DNA of 64,000 nt from Zelopaecilomyces penicillatus (GCA_005765155.1 VCCP01000002.1:2790001-2854000), one strand, 5' to 3'. Shown: positions 1-13,621, counted from the first letter of the stretch. Numbers and translations: made by a program. The notes: generated by a model not told the origin, from the sequence alone.

Positions 1-311
1 TAAATAATTTTATAGTTATAATCTATAAGGGTTTTTATATAATAGATTTATTATATATTTAGCTTCTATATAATAATAAAATAAGAGATATTCTTATAAT
101 TAATAAAAACCTTTATTTAATAATTATTTTCTTATAAATAATATAAGAATTTATTAAAGGCCTTAATAATAGCTATAAATTCCTTATTATAAATTAAATA
201 ATTAAGTTCTATTTTATAAAGTTTTTTAGAGTAAAAGATAATTAATTATAGTTTATCTTTATTATCTTATTATCTAATCTATACTTTAATAATATAATTT
301 AAAGTATTAGT
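1..311 (-). pseudogene. Gypsy C pol fragment: RNase H domain (RIP-decayed, cut by left edge)
   Basis: Minus-strand reading from about 250 down to 70 gives FYSKKL, then KIELNY, then NKEFIAIIKAFNKF, then VFINYKNISYF. These match the Ty3/Gypsy RNase H blocks usually written as SRK-T, E-NY, DKE-LAI and TDHKNL-YF. Stops are TAA/TAG at positions where Gln or Trp is normal, and D to N changes fit G-to-A mutation. This is the continuation of the RT found at 33.6 kb: the gene was split when Gypsy A-I inserted between 311 and 33,168. Integrase and the 3' LTR of C would lie left of the window. The domain assignment is clear from the motif series; the protein is dead. Confidence 0.8.
307..311. repeat. 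Target-site duplication of Gypsy A-I, left copy
   Basis: The 5 bp TTAGT directly left of the A-I LTR is repeated exactly right of the other A-I LTR at 33,163-33,167. A one-base shift (ATTAG) fits equally well. It marks the insertion of A-I into Gypsy C. Confidence 0.85.
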
Positions 312-706
312 TTAATAAGAGGAAAACAACATATATAACAACACTAATACTACCTATAGAACTATAGGGTGATTTTAGGGTAGTTATATAGCTAGTATAG
401 TCTATAAGGATTAAATAGATAAGAAAAGCTATAAAATAATAATACAATGAATTGAACTTAAGGGATCAATTGATTATCCTATAACTGATTAGATAAAGAA
501 GATAGCTTTTTAATAGCTAGTCTTTTAAATACACTAGAAAATTCTTAGATAGAAGGGGGGAAGAAAACTTAAATTTAATAATATCTATCTATTTAAATAG
601 CCTGGGTATAGCCTATTTACTTATATAGTTTAATCCCTTTAAGTATAGCTTATATAGTTATAGCTTAATTAATTAATAAAGGGATATATTTAATCTAGCT
701 ATTAAA
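312..706 (-). repeat. 3' LTR of Gypsy A-I
   Basis: 395 bp, the same length as the 5' LTR at 32,768-33,162 and one base shorter than the A-II LTRs. In minus orientation it starts TTTAATAG and ends CTTATTAA, so it lacks TG/CA ends. The boundary is fixed by the TTAGT target duplication outside and the polypurine tract inside. Confidence 0.9.
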
Positions 707-716
707 ACCCTTTTAA
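707..716 (-). other. Polypurine tract of Gypsy A-I
   Basis: Minus-strand TTAAAAGGGT abuts the LTR start. The A-II equivalent at 14,392-14,401 reads CTAAAAGGGT. This is the expected position and composition for the plus-strand primer of an LTR retrotransposon. Confidence 0.6.
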
Positions 717-3700
717 TAAATATTAAAGATAATTCTATTATTAAGTTAGATAATATTTATAATTAATTAAATAATAGTATTTAAATATAATCTTTAGATA
801 TTTATATATATATACTTTATTTCTTTTATTTTATTTATTCTTAATTAAATATTCCTTTAATATTTAATCCCTTTAATTCTTTTAATATCCTTAAAGTATT
901 TAACTCTACTATTTAATCTATAGATAGAGATATTATTAATTATACTTATATAGTATAGTATTTAGATCTATTAGATTAAATAGCTTAAGTTATTAATCTA
1001 TTAAAGGAAGCTTCTATTATCTCTCTGATATATTAAAGGGTTCCTTCTTTAATTATTCTATTAAAATAAAGATTAATATAATTATTAGAATATTTAATAT
1101 ATAATATAGACTTTTTAATAAGGAATATATTATCTATCTTTTTAATAAATTTAATAATTATAATATACCCTATTACTTTTAAGTATTATAAAAGTAAATT
1201 AATACCTATTTAAATAATAATCTCTCTCTTATATCTTATAGATTAAATTAATAGTATATAGTATAAAAAGGGCTAAGGGTTTAATTCCTTTTATTAGTTT
1301 CTTTATTTCTTTTCTGGATTTCCCTTTTCTTTATTAAAAGGGTTGGTTTATTTATAAGAAAGATATTTATTATTTAATTAAGATACCCTATCTAGGTTTC
1401 TATTAATAAATCGCTTTAGGGTTATAATAATATCCCTAAAAGTATTAATATCCTTATCTAAGTTGATTATAGGGGTATTTAAAGAGGTTAATTTGATTAT
1501 TTATTTCTTAAAGATAATCTATTTCTAAGGATTTAAATATAGTATAAGCTATATTAATATTAATTTTAATTCCTTGCTTAATAAATCTTAATTAGATAAT
1601 CCTTAAGTATCCTTAATACTATTATATATAAATAAACTAAGCTTAAATAAAAGCTTAGAAACTAAATAAATAATAAATAATCTATTTCTATTAGCTCTTA
1701 AAGAATACTATTAAGATACTATTATTTAATTATTATTAGATTAAGTTATAATTGATTTAGCTTTCTTAATAATAATTATATTAATAGTTTTAATTGCTTT
1801 AAGCCTAATTATCTTATTATATTTAAACTTATTATTTAATTATTAATTAATAATAGCTTTAAAGAATATAGGTTTTTATATTCTAATAGAGTAAGTAGAT
1901 AATATTATAATAATCTATATAAATAGTATAAATAGGCTATCTTCTATAAATATATAAAAGACTTTAGAGTTTATATATAATATAGATAAGGTATATCTAT
2001 TAATTAAGAATAATATAATATCCTTTAAATAAATAAAATAAAGTGCTTTATTTATACTTTAATTATAGATTATTTAATTATTAAGATCCTATAAGATAAT
2101 ATAATAAAAGCTCTATAAATACTTAACTATACTTAATTTATTAATAATAAGATATAATATAGTATTCCTTACTCTAAATATATAATTAAATATAAACAGA
2201 TTTAAACCATTAAATAAATATTAATCTTTTAATAATAAATAGAAAGGATTATTAAAAAGTAAATAAAATATATTATTATAAGACTATTTAATCTTATTTA
2301 AATCTTCTTTAATCTAATCAAGATAAAAGCAAAATCTAATTAATCCTTTAATAATAATATAAACTTAGAAGAAAGATAAATAATTATACTCTTAATCTTA
2401 TACTTGCTTTATATATAAAATAATAATAAATATAAAGTTATAGAGAAGATTAAGCTTATAAAGTATTTATCTTTATAGATATATAAATTCTTTAATATAA
2501 TATATTTATCTATCTGTTTATAAATCAAAGATATAAAGCTAGCCTTTAAATTAATCCTAAATAAAGGAATATTAATATATATTCTTATAGTTAATAAATC
2601 TAATAAAGAATCATTTATTAAATATATTCTTATAAAAGATATCTAGCCTATTAAGATAATTATAGATATTAAATATTAAATAATTATAAGATCTAAACTT
2701 ATATAAAATATTAAAGAGATTTATATATATATAGAAGTATTTTTTTAATTTAAAAATATATATTACTTTAGGGGCTATAAATATATTATTAGAGATATTA
2801 TAAAATATAATTTAAAGCAAAGGGTATAATATAAAATTAATAGCTTAATCTTTATTCTTTAATATATATAATAATTAATAGAGCTTAATTAGATAATTAC
2901 TTTAATTCTGTTTTTATAGGCCTTAAGGAAATAGTTATATAATAGAGATAAGGCTATATATTATTAAATCTGAGATATTTATATTAAATTTCTAAGAAAG
3001 GGTTAATAATAGATTAGGCTAGTTTTATTAAAGGATTATAAAATAGGGTTACTTAGAAAACCCTAGATTTATTATAAATATAATATATTTATTAATATAT
3101 TTATAAAATAAATCTATATCTCCTTTAAGCTATATTACTTCTATAATAATAATAAGGCTTATATTTTTAATATTTATCTAAAGAAAGGGTATAAATAATT
3201 TAAAAGTTCTTTATTATTTTAATATTATATATTAATAAGGAGTTAGATAGAGATATAATTAAATAATAATAAAGATTAAAGAAATAAAATAAGATAGTAT
3301 AGGTATTAAGAGAGATAATAAAGATAGAAGAGGGTAATATATATAAGGTATCTCTTTATAAAAGAGAGCTTTATAAATATATAAGGATTTAAATTAATAA
3401 TCCTTTATAATTATATATAATTACTTGATTAAAGATATCTTTTATTATAGATAGCTTTTCCTTTAAAGTATAGCTTTTTATTATACTTAATAGTGATTTA
3501 TAACTAATAAATAATATATATTTTTATTTATATACTTTTTAAAGGGATTATCTTCTAGCTCCTATAACTTTTCCTTCTTTATCTTATAACTTAATCCTTT
3601 TAATTTTAGGATTATTAATCTATCTTTTATTCTCTTTAGGTTTTTAATATAGATATTATTTAATTATAAAAACTAATTAAAGTAATATTTATTCTTAGCT

Positions 3701-5658
3701 CTTTAATATTAATTCTATTATAAATATAATTATTCTATATAATATAATTATTTATAAAGTTATCTTATTATAGAATAATTATATTAAGTTCTTTAATAGT
3801 ATTAAATTATCTTTTATAATAGAAGTGATAATAAGTTATAAGGCCTTTCTGGTTTAATATTATTTAATCTTTATAAATTAATATTAATTCTTTTTCCTAT
3901 TTTTAGATTTAAATAATATTTAAAGTATAGATTCTAAAAGGGATAAATATAGGCTAGATAAATTATCCTTTTTATTATAAGATATCCTTTACTATTAAGT
4001 TTATAAAAAATATATCTAATACTCTTATATAGCTAGTTAAGGGTTAAAATTCTAAATAATACTTTTAGAAAGGTAATCTCTATAATATTTAAGAATATTC
4101 TATATTAAAGTTTATTATAAAAATCCAAGTACCTTACTTTATATTTATATTAGCTAAAATAAAGTATATTTATAAGTATTTCTTTAATATTTTAATAAAA
4201 TAAAAAAAGAGGATCTACTTTTTATTTATTAGTTATTATAGGGTTATTAATCTAATCTTATATTTCTATTATATATAATCCTTTTTAATTATTATTATAA
4301 TTATTAAGGAGTATATTATATAGTTATATTATCTATATATTTTAATCCTAAGTAAGTATAATAGATGCTATTTAAATTATAAATAGAATAGATATATAGA
4401 CTATAAGTAGAGAGGATTTTATAGTTATTAATCCAAGCTAAAGGATAAGAGAAAGCAAATAATTTTCTTAGGGAAGGATTAGATTAAAGAATTAAAAGGA
4501 TTAATTATTTTAGATTTCTTAAATATATTTATTACTCTTTATTTATAGAAATTTTAACTATTAACTTTAAAGGTTAGATATATAATAAAATAGAATATAG
4601 ATAAGATAATAAAGAAAAACCCTAATAGGATTTAATAGATATAGATAGGATTAAATAATTCCTTAATTATTAGGATATAGATTTAATTTAAAAGGGATAA
4701 GATAAATTAATTTTAGGATAATAGTATTAATTATATAATCTAGATAGTTTAGTATTAATAAATAAATTAGCTTTTAAAGATATTAATTAATCTTTATAAA
4801 ATAAAATAAATTAATAAAAGAATATAATTAATTTAATATAGTATTATAAAATATATATATAATAAAATAAGAAAGGGATTTATATAAATAGAAAAGTTAA
4901 AAAAAGATAATATTATAATACTAAAATAATTTATAAGAACTCCTGTTTTTAATAGGAATTTAATAAGTTTTTTAAAGTAAAAGGAAAGATTTTAGGTATA
5001 TAAGTATAAGCTTTATTTAGTTCTAATTAATATAGGTATAGGGTAAATCTAAGAGTAGGCCTATACTTAAGGGTATAGTAAAATCAGATTAATATAGATT
5101 AAGGAAAGGTTATAAAGGAATAAGATTAATAGGGATTATTTAATTATTAATATAAGAATAGTTTAGTTATTATAATTAAGGTTTAGGAGTATTAATTGTT
5201 TATTATAATTGGTTTAGTATAATTAATTTATATATTAATAATAGAATATTATATATAAAGAATGAAATTTATTATATCTTTTAAAAAATATTATTAAGAT
5301 CCTTCTTATTAAGGATTTTTAAATAGAATTTAAGCTAGGAAATCCTTGGTTTAAATATATAAGAAGTTATATATATATTTAAAGTAAGTATAGTTAATAT
5401 ATACTCTTCTGGTATTAGATTAGGCTAGAGATTATAACTTTAAACTAGGGTTTAATAGCTAGTAATAAGTTTAAAAAGTCTTCTTTAAGATTAATATTAA
5501 AGTTAGAGTTTTAGGGTATTATTTAATTAATAGATAAATTAAAGTATATAAGGGGGTCTAGTAATTTTAGCCCTTTCTTTTTCTTATATAGTTCTTATTT
5601 ATCTTTAGGTTTAAAGAGCTATATATTAGTATTAGATATCTATCAGCTATACTTATTT
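707..5658 (-). other. Unassigned 3' region of Gypsy A-I between pol and 3' LTR
   Basis: About 4.95 kb lie between the end of the integrase reading and the 3' LTR. The same interval in A-II (14,392-19,344) has the same length and aligns throughout, so it belongs to the family and is not a private insertion. I recognise no domain. Some minus-strand stretches near 3.3-3.7 kb read as Lys/Glu/Leu-rich, possibly coiled-coil, but comparable stretches exist on the plus strand, so strand and coding status are unresolved. Gypsy elements usually carry little sequence 3' of integrase, so this could be an extra gene, a captured host fragment or a long 3' UTR. Confidence 0.6.
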
Positions 5659-8600
5659 TTAATAAACTTCTTTAGATGGTTTCTAGAATAGATCCTATCT
5701 AGAAGAATCCTATCTATTATATAAAGTATATATACTTTAGTAATATCTGCTTATAAAATAATCTGATATAGGCTATACTAATATATTACTATCTTTATTA
5801 TATAGGATTTATTCTGCTTCTTAGGTATATTATATATAAGTATTAGATTATTTGGTATTAATTAATTATATTCTAATTAAAGTATATATTTATTAATAGT
5901 ATTTATTCTTACTACTAGCTTTTTTCTAAAGTTAATTATCTTTTCTCTAGCCTTTATTATATCTTCTAATCTTCTTTCTAGTATTTAAATATAAGACTTA
6001 AATAAGTCCTTAGTATTAATAATAATATCTTAATTAATAAGCCTTTATATTAGAAATTTAACTTTAAATAGTAAGATAGGGTTATACCTATATATAAGAT
6101 AAAAGATAGAGAAGCTATAAGATAATTTGATTATAGTTCTATCTATAAAAATAGCTACTTTAAGGTATCTTATCTATTTAAAATCCCCTTTTAATATCTT
6201 TGCTATTATAGATATAAGGCTTTAATAATTAACTTTAATTATAGAATTAGTTATAGGATTATATTTAGATATTTAAATATATTTTATACCTTAATTAAAT
6301 AATATTTAAAAGAGAAGCCCTTTTATTTTATATCTATTATTAATAATTATATAAAGTATAAGTTTATATTATTATATTAAGGTTATAATAAATCTAGTTA
6401 TAGCTTTTAAGTTGATTTATTATATTGATTGAATTTCTATCTATTTAATTAAGTTATAGTAAGCTTCTATAAGGAAGTTTATATTATAATTAAATAATAT
6501 ATATTATAAATCAAAGTATACTTTTAATATTAGCTATCTAAATAATATTAGAATTACTAATTCTCTATCTTATTATAATATAAACTTTTAATACTTAGGG
6601 TAATAGATTATAGCTAAGGAAATATTATTCTATATCTTTCCTTAATAGTATCTATTAAAGAGAGTTTTAAAGATAATTACTTTATCTTTATACCCTTAGG
6701 CTATATAATAGCTTATTATTAATTTCTTATAAATAGATAAATTATTAATAATTAATATAGAATAATTTCTTTTATAAGTTAGCCTTAGTTAAAGTTTTCT
6801 ATCCTTAATAAAGAATCTCTAAGCTTTTTAATATAATATTCTGAATTATACTTTATTAAGATTAGATAGTCTTTCTAGTAAATATAGGAATCTTATAACC
6901 TGCTAGGACTCTATAGAATATCTAGATTCTAATATATTTAATTATATTAATCTAAGATATATATTAATTATATTCTTTAAATCCTTATTAATTTTAGTAT
7001 TTATTTAATTAGAGAGCCCTAGTTTTTTCTAAGAAAGTTTATCTATTATATTATTATTTTTCCTAGAAATATATTTAATAATAAAATCAAATAATATAAT
7101 ATAATTAATCCAATAGATAATAAGATTATCTAATATATTATAAATAATATTATTAAACTAGTATATAAGGATATATATATTTGTTTTTAAAGTAAATTAT
7201 ATATTATAAATATATCTTCTAAGCCTTTAAAGTATAAAGAGAATAGCCTTATACTCTTATTTTATTATATTATAGCTATATTCAGTCTTATTTTAATAAT
7301 CGCTTTTAAATCTAATTAAGTATTATTATCTATCTAGGATTTATATTAAAACTGCTCCCTATTCTTTAATATTAATATCTATTATAAATATAATTTCTTT
7401 ACCCTTCTTAGAGAGATTAAATAATATTAGAATAAGGATAGTTATTATTATATCCTTAAGCTTGGTTATTATCTTTAATTATAATCCTTCTTACTTTTAA
7501 GAAGTTTTCTTTTATAATAAGATAATAAGAAAGAGAGTAATAATAATAAAGTTATATATTTAAATTTAATAATAGCTAATAAGTCTAAGAAAGGCTTTAA
7601 TATCTATTATATTATAATAGATAAGCTATTCTAGGATCTTAATAATCTTCTTTTTGATTGGTTTCCTTTTAGATATTCTATAAAAGAATCTAATAATAAT
7701 AGTTATATTTTAATAATATCTTAATTTCTCTTTTAATATTATATATTTAAAGAGTTTAATATTAAAGAGGATTTTATTAAGATTCTATAAATATTTAAGT
7801 ATATATTTCTATACCCTAAGAAGAATCTCTTTATTATTATAAATAAATTATAGTTTATATATAATAATATTATTAAGAAAGGGATTATAGATATTTAAGA
7901 TAAGATTAAATAATATTTAAGTTATAATTCTTATAAATTAAGCTATAGAATTTATAGTATTTTAAGAGAGTATATATATCTTTAAAAGATTAATAGTAAA
8001 AGAAAATATAATAAGATCCTTACTCTTTTTATTTAATAGGATTTAATTATAACTAGAAAAGAAATTTAATAATAAGAGTATAATATATATAAAGAAGTCT
8101 TTATTAAAGGAATTAGTACTATAAGGGATAAATATATCTTTAAGAATAATAGTATTATATTTTATAATAGTATTAATTAAATAAAATCTCTTATCCTTTT
8201 TCTTAATAAAGAAATATTAGTTTTTATAGGAGATATAAGACTCTTTTAATATATAATTCTTAAAGTATACCTTTAATAATTCTATAGCTTTTACTTTTAA
8301 TCCTTATAGAATAGGGATAGAATATATCTATTAGGCTGAATAGGGAATTACTTTAATAATTTAAGAAGATATAATTAATAGATTAAGTATTTTATTTTCT
8401 TTGAATTATTAAGATAAAGCCTGTTCTTTATTATAAAGAATCTTTAGGAAAATATTAATCTTCTATTAGATTAATATATTCTTAGTTTAAGAAAGGATTT
8501 CCTTAAGGTATTCTTTATAGAGTTAGGATCCCTTAAGTATATTAGAGAACTTTAGGGTAATATATTTAATAAAGGGTATATCTAAATTAATTCTTCTTTT

Positions 8601-8939
8601 TACTTTCTTTTATTTTTTCTTTTTTTAAAATAGATTATTATTAAATATAAATCTATTTAAAGGAATATTATTAATAGGGTTGACTTTATTAGCCTTCTTT
8701 TTATATAAGATATAGATATATATCTTAAGGGGATTATATAATTAATATGTTTTTTTTCTTTTAGATTTCTTCTTTTTCTTTAAAGAGTTTAATTTAGTTT
8801 TAGCTGCTTTTAAAGCTTTAATATATTGCTTTATAGACTCTATTAATATACTCTTAATAATCATTTTATTATTATTAAAATTAAGCTTTATTAGTATTTT
8901 TTTATTATCCTTAAGGAGCTGTTTTAGATTAATTGATTT
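5659..8939 (-). pseudogene. Gypsy A-I pol, 3' part: RT, RNase H, integrase
   Basis: This is the same polyprotein as in A-II, more heavily mutated. On the minus strand the RT active site lies at 7,869-7,880 as FLNN (family FLDD), with both catalytic Asp changed to Asn by G-to-A change. The integrase block beginning NRT is at about 6,135-6,143, followed by YNPILL near 6,069-6,087. The C-terminal integrase region ends near 5,660. The protease and gag parts were displaced to 28.5-32.8 kb by the Copia B insertion at 8,944/8,945. In-frame stops throughout show it is dead. Confidence 0.85.
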
Positions 8940-8944
8940 CTTAT
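8940..8944. repeat. Target-site duplication of Copia B, left copy
   Basis: CTTAT here is repeated at 28,533-28,537 on the other side of element B. Joining the flanks restores the sequence seen uninterrupted in A-II near 22,625. Confidence 0.85.
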
Positions 8945-9384
8945 TATTATAATTTACAGTATAAAGTTATAACTAAAGCTAATAGTAATAGTAGTGGAAG
9001 AAAGGCAGCGAATAGTTATCTAAAGTAAAGTCTATAGAAAAGAAGAAAGAAGTGATTAAATTACTAATAGAGAAAGAAAGCAGGATTTAACTAGGAATCT
9101 AGCTATCTTATATATTTAAATAATACTAGGATTATTTGAAATTATTTAAGAATTCCAAATAATATTTCTTTAGATTTCTAAGTATTTTAAATAATAAGAA
9201 AGAGAGAGGTATAAGGGATAAGCCCTTATTTTACTAGTCTAGCCTAATATAGCAGGTTAGGCTGCTACCTTATAGCAGGTCTAGCTGTTAGGGCTATAGC
9301 AGGTTTAACTACTAAGCTATAATAGGTCTAGCTACTAGTCTTATAATAGATCAGGCTGTTATATAAAACCCACTTATTTTAACA
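8945..9384 (-). repeat. 3' LTR of Copia B
   Basis: 440 bp. In minus orientation it begins TGTTAAAATAAG and ends TTATAATA, the end being a C-to-T version of the usual TAACA. It contains short GC-richer units near 9,245-9,365 based on tatagcaggtc and ggctgc, repeated in varying number. Sister LTRs are at 28,035-28,532 (498 bp) and 32,219-32,639 (421 bp). Confidence 0.9.
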
Positions 9385-9393
9385 CTCCCTTTA
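9385..9393 (-). other. Polypurine tract of Copia B
   Basis: Minus-strand TAAAGGGAG directly precedes the LTR start TGTTAAAA. The position and purine run are what plus-strand priming needs. Confidence 0.75.
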
Positions 9394-12300
9394 GTAAGCT
9401 ATATATATATAGCTAGCTTTTAATAGAGGGTTTTTTATAGGTTTAATAGGCTTAAAAAGCCCTGAAAAACAGGGCCTGTTAAAGCCTTAGTTAGCCTATT
9501 AGCAGGTATAGCCTTAGTTATAAGATAATTTATCTTAAATAGCCTATTAGCTGTCTCTTGTCTAATATAGTGGAATTTTAGCAGGGTATGCTTAGTTTAG
9601 GCATACTGATTAGAGTTCTTAATATTACTTATAGAGGCTGTATTATTATAATACAGGTCTATAGGCTGCTGAAGGGGGATTTTTAGCTCTATAAAGAGCT
9701 TAGAGAGCTATTTTAGCTCTTTTATAGCCTCTATTAAAGCATCTGATTTAGCTTTTATAGTTGAGAGGGCTATAATAGTCTGTCTCTTTGCCTTCTAGTA
9801 GATAGGCCTGCTAGCTAGCTTAAAGAGATACCTATAGATGGATTTGCTAATAGCTTTATAGCCTGTAAAATCACTATTTGAATAGCCTAGCAGTTGAAGA
9901 GCTAGTTGTTTAGCTTGTATAAGGTCTGAAGCCTTATAAAGGATAGCTAGTTCTTTAGAGCCTTTTAGATATTTTAAAAGGTTCCTAGCTGTGTTATAGT
10001 GGTTAATATAGCCCTGTTATATATATTGAGAAAGCTATTAAATTGAAAAGGCTATATCAGGCCTAGAAAGCAGTATAAGGTATATTAAAGTCTTTATAAT
10101 CTATTAATAGATCTATTGTTTAGTAGGGGTAAGAACCCTTTTTAGGGGTTCTTTTAGTGCTCTAGGCTGTAGGGGTATAGCTATAGGGGTTGTATCTTGC
10201 AGCTGAAAGCGCTGAAGAGCCTTATTAATATACTAAGACTAGTGCAGCCATAGCTCTCTTTTAGCCTGATTATAATTGATTTGGACCCCTAAGAAAAGGC
10301 TGTAGGGCCTCTATCTTTTATAGCAAAGACCTTATTTAACAGGCGTTTTAGCTTAATATAGGGTAGGTCAGGTCCTATAATAAGGCAGTCATCAATATAG
10401 GTTATAATAAAGGTATTAGTCTTAGTATTGATAAAGACTGCTGGGTTAGAGACTAAGGGCTGGAATCCTAGGGTAGCTAGCAGCTTAATTAGCTGCTGTT
10501 GCCACTTATAGGGGCCTTGCTTTAGCCTATATAAGGCCTTTTTTAGCAGAATAACCTGTTTTATAGCAGGGTTATAGCCTAGCTTGGCTAATAAGGTTGC
10601 TAAAGATTTATTTTTAGGGGTCTGGGTCTCTATAAAAGAAGAGAGGCCTTCTGGAAATTCTATAAAAATATCCTTAGATAACTGGCTATTTAAAAAAGCC
10701 CTTATAAAATCAATTTGCTTGATTTCCTAGTTATAAGAGGCTGCTAAAGCTAGTAAAATCCGCTAGGTAAAGGGAATATTAATAGCTGCAAAGGTTTTAA
10801 AGTAATCCTTTCCTTCAGTTTATATAAAACCCTTTATAATAAGCCTAGCCTTATATTTTAAGGGCTGATTTTATGAGTCCTTTTTAAGCTTAAGAATAAG
10901 CCTATTTTTTAGGATTTTTCGGTCTTTTGGAACCTCTGAAAAAGGGATAAAATGCATGACTTTAGCTTATAGAATTTGGTGGAATTCGCTATAAATAGTA
11001 TTAATCCACTGTTTCTTAGTAGGGTCTTCTAAGGCTTGTTTCTAGCTAGCAGGTTCTAAAGAAGCCTTAGTAATGAATTTTGCCTTTAGCTTATAATAGA
11101 TATTTATAGGGTAGGCAAGATCTAGCTGTATAGGTTCAGGGTCTTTTAATAGTTATAGTAGTTATGCTAAGGGCTGTGATAAGGGCTGTGGTAGCTGTGG
11201 CAGCTGTGCTGGGAGCTGTGATAAGGGCTGTGATAGCTATAGTAGTTGTTGTGGTGTCTATAATAGCTATTGTGGTGTTTATAATATAGGTTCTAATAGC
11301 TGTATAGGTCTTCTAGCTTGATTAAGAGCTTGTAAATCAGTCAGACTCTTTAGGGTAGGTTGGTCTATTAGTTTTAGTAGGGTGTAAAGCTCTTCTAATT
11401 CTCTTTTTAAGCTAAAAGGGCTTTAAAGGCTATGAAAATTACCCTTTAGGCTCTGGCTTATAAGGCCTATTCCTTCTATAATATAAAGGAAAGAGGTCTT
11501 AGTTATCTATTAGTAAGAGGGTATATAGATTAAATAGATATTTTTGCCTAGTATAGTTAATAGCTTGGCTGGTTCTGTTCTAGGGCTTAGTTTAGTGCTT
11601 TATTAGTGCTTTTTAATAGGGATAATAATCTTATAGTATACTTTAATAGCTCTATAGGCTATTAAATTTGGTTTGTTAGCTGCTAGGGCTGGTTTTAGCT
11701 CTTATAAAAAGAGCTATAATGGGCTGAGGTCCTTGTTTATAATCACTGTATAATTAATAAGGTTAATTATAGCAGGTAAAATAATAATCTAAAGATAGAA
11801 TAATAGCTAGGCCTATATTATAATAGCCTATAATCAGTCTAGAATAACCCTTATAGAGTATTCTAGCAGGCTATTTTGCTTATAAATATAGGGGCTGGAT
11901 ATACTAAAACTGATGCCTTTACTTGCTAGCTAGTCCTTTAGCAGTGCTAAGATCTCTTTTCCATTATTAAAATACAGTTATAGAGGGTATTTTTTATAGT
12001 GGGCTTTTAATCCTTTAAATAATCCCTTTATAATAGAGAAGATAATATAACCTTTCTTATTAGATAGTAAAAGAACCATTTAATAATAGGATTTTCTTTT
12101 TATTAAAATAAGCCTTATAGAGAGCTTATTATAAGGGATTGGTTTTATCTGAAATATATCTCTCTCTATAACCTCTAGCACTTTTAGCAGATCTAGAATC
12201 AGGTTTTTAAAGGGTCTATATATTGATTTAGCTTATATATATACTAAATAGAAGAAATCTACTTCTTTTATAGTAATAAAATCAGATAAGCCCATTGAAA

Positions 12301-13621
12301 TTTTAATGGTTTTCTTTAGTAGCTATAGGCTAATATAGTTAAGATGGATGTGCTAAATTCCTACTAACTATAGCAGCTTTTAATAGCTAGTTTTAGCTGA
12401 AAGACCTATATCTCCCTTTATAATAGTGTTTTTAAAGGGTTCTAGAAGGGATATAGTATCTTCTAGTAGATCTTTTGATAGGCCTGAGTCTGTATTAGGG
12501 CTTTCTAATATATATAGGCCTAAAATTTTAAGGCTTTTTATTGATTCTAATAGCTATTTTACTGGTTTAAAGGGCTTAGTAAGGTCCTTATATATACTAG
12601 GGGGAGGTTTAGAGGTGATTTCAATTATTATTGGATAGCTATAATAGTAATTGAAAGGCCCTATAAATTCAGGTATAGGCTTCCCTTTTTATTATAGGAA
12701 GAAGTTATATTTAATAAAGTTTAATAGGCTATAATAGATTCAGCTTATTATAAATAGCTTCTCTTTTATAAGTATACTATTAGAAGTATAATACTTAACC
12801 TTACTTATTATATTTATATTTATATTAGGGATATATAATATATTTTTTAGCTCTAGAGTACTATATATTCTAGGTTTAAATGCTATGAGTATTGTAAATA
12901 TAGCTATTCTAAATCCTTTTAGATAGATTGAATTATTACCAGTTGCTATAAGCCTTGATTTCTTACTATAAGCATTATAACTAATAAAGAGAGTTCTATT
13001 ATTAATTATATAGTATATTAAGCCAGTATTATATAGCAGGGTATTCTTTATATTAGTATTATAATAAGTGCTATAGGCTGATTCTTTAGGCTTTATAGCT
13101 TCTAAATCTTTTATATTAGATTTAGAATCAGAGCTCTAGATACTAGCTGTAGTATTCCAGTTATTTATAGATAAGTTATAAGTACCTATTATAAAGAAAG
13201 CTTTATCAGGTTCCTTGCTGCTAATAGCAGGCTTTTTTGTCTTTTTATCCTTCTGAAAGGGCTTATAAGGCTGTTTTTTAATAGATTTAGACAATTTTTC
13301 CTTCTTTTTAAGGTTTTTATAGGTCTTTTTAAAAGATTCCTTAGCTTTTTTAGCCCTATAAAAGCTAGCTTTTATAATTAAAGAGCTTTTATCTTATAGC
13401 TCTTCTAGTAAGTCTGCTATAAGGAACTATAAATTCAAGGCATTTAATAAGGTATTAAGTACTATATAGATCCTGATATTATTCCTTTGATATTCAGCCC
13501 ACTATAAAAAAGCATCTTTTATAGCCTTTAGATATTAATTTATTTAATCTATAGGCTGTATAATAATTAAAGCTAATTATAGCTTAGTGAGTTAAGTATT
13601 AAATTCGCTATTAAATGCCTT
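9394..13621 (-). pseudogene. Copia B gag-pol polyprotein (3' part of gag, protease, integrase, RT, RNase H)
   Basis: Minus-strand reading, N to C terminus. Gag remnant near 13.4-13.6 kb includes DAFLQWAEYQRNN (the Gln from a stop). Protease near 13,022-13,040 reads NTGLIYYIINNRTLF, where Copia has DTGATxH-x-D/N-R-LF. Integrase core is near 11.74-11.98 kb, with NNGKEI and SPYIYKQNSLLEYSIR matching D-G-E and QNG-ER. RT has LKKALYRLKQGPYKW near 10,501-10,545 and an intact YIDD at 10,388-10,399. RNase H has GYSNSDFTGYKAISKS near 9,843-9,890 and ALSTIKAKSDAL near 9,740-9,775. Between integrase and RT lies a Leu/Pro/Gln repeat (11,155-11,300). Stops are TAG/TAA at Gln or Trp sites. This is the best preserved coding region in the window, but it is not functional. 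Confidence 0.9.
11155..11300 (-). repeat. Degenerate tandem repeat in Copia B pol (Pro/Gln/Leu-rich linker)
   Basis: Imperfect units built from ctgtggtag, ctgtgataagg and similar. The minus strand reads as repeated SQPL, LPQ and TPQ. It lies between the integrase and RT domains, where Copia polyproteins have a variable linker. Confidence 0.6.

Noticed and set aside
12426..12638. 70-codon open frame on the plus strand
   Set aside because: It lies antisense to the Copia B polyprotein, between the protease and integrase motifs, and has no motif of its own. It is a chance frame.
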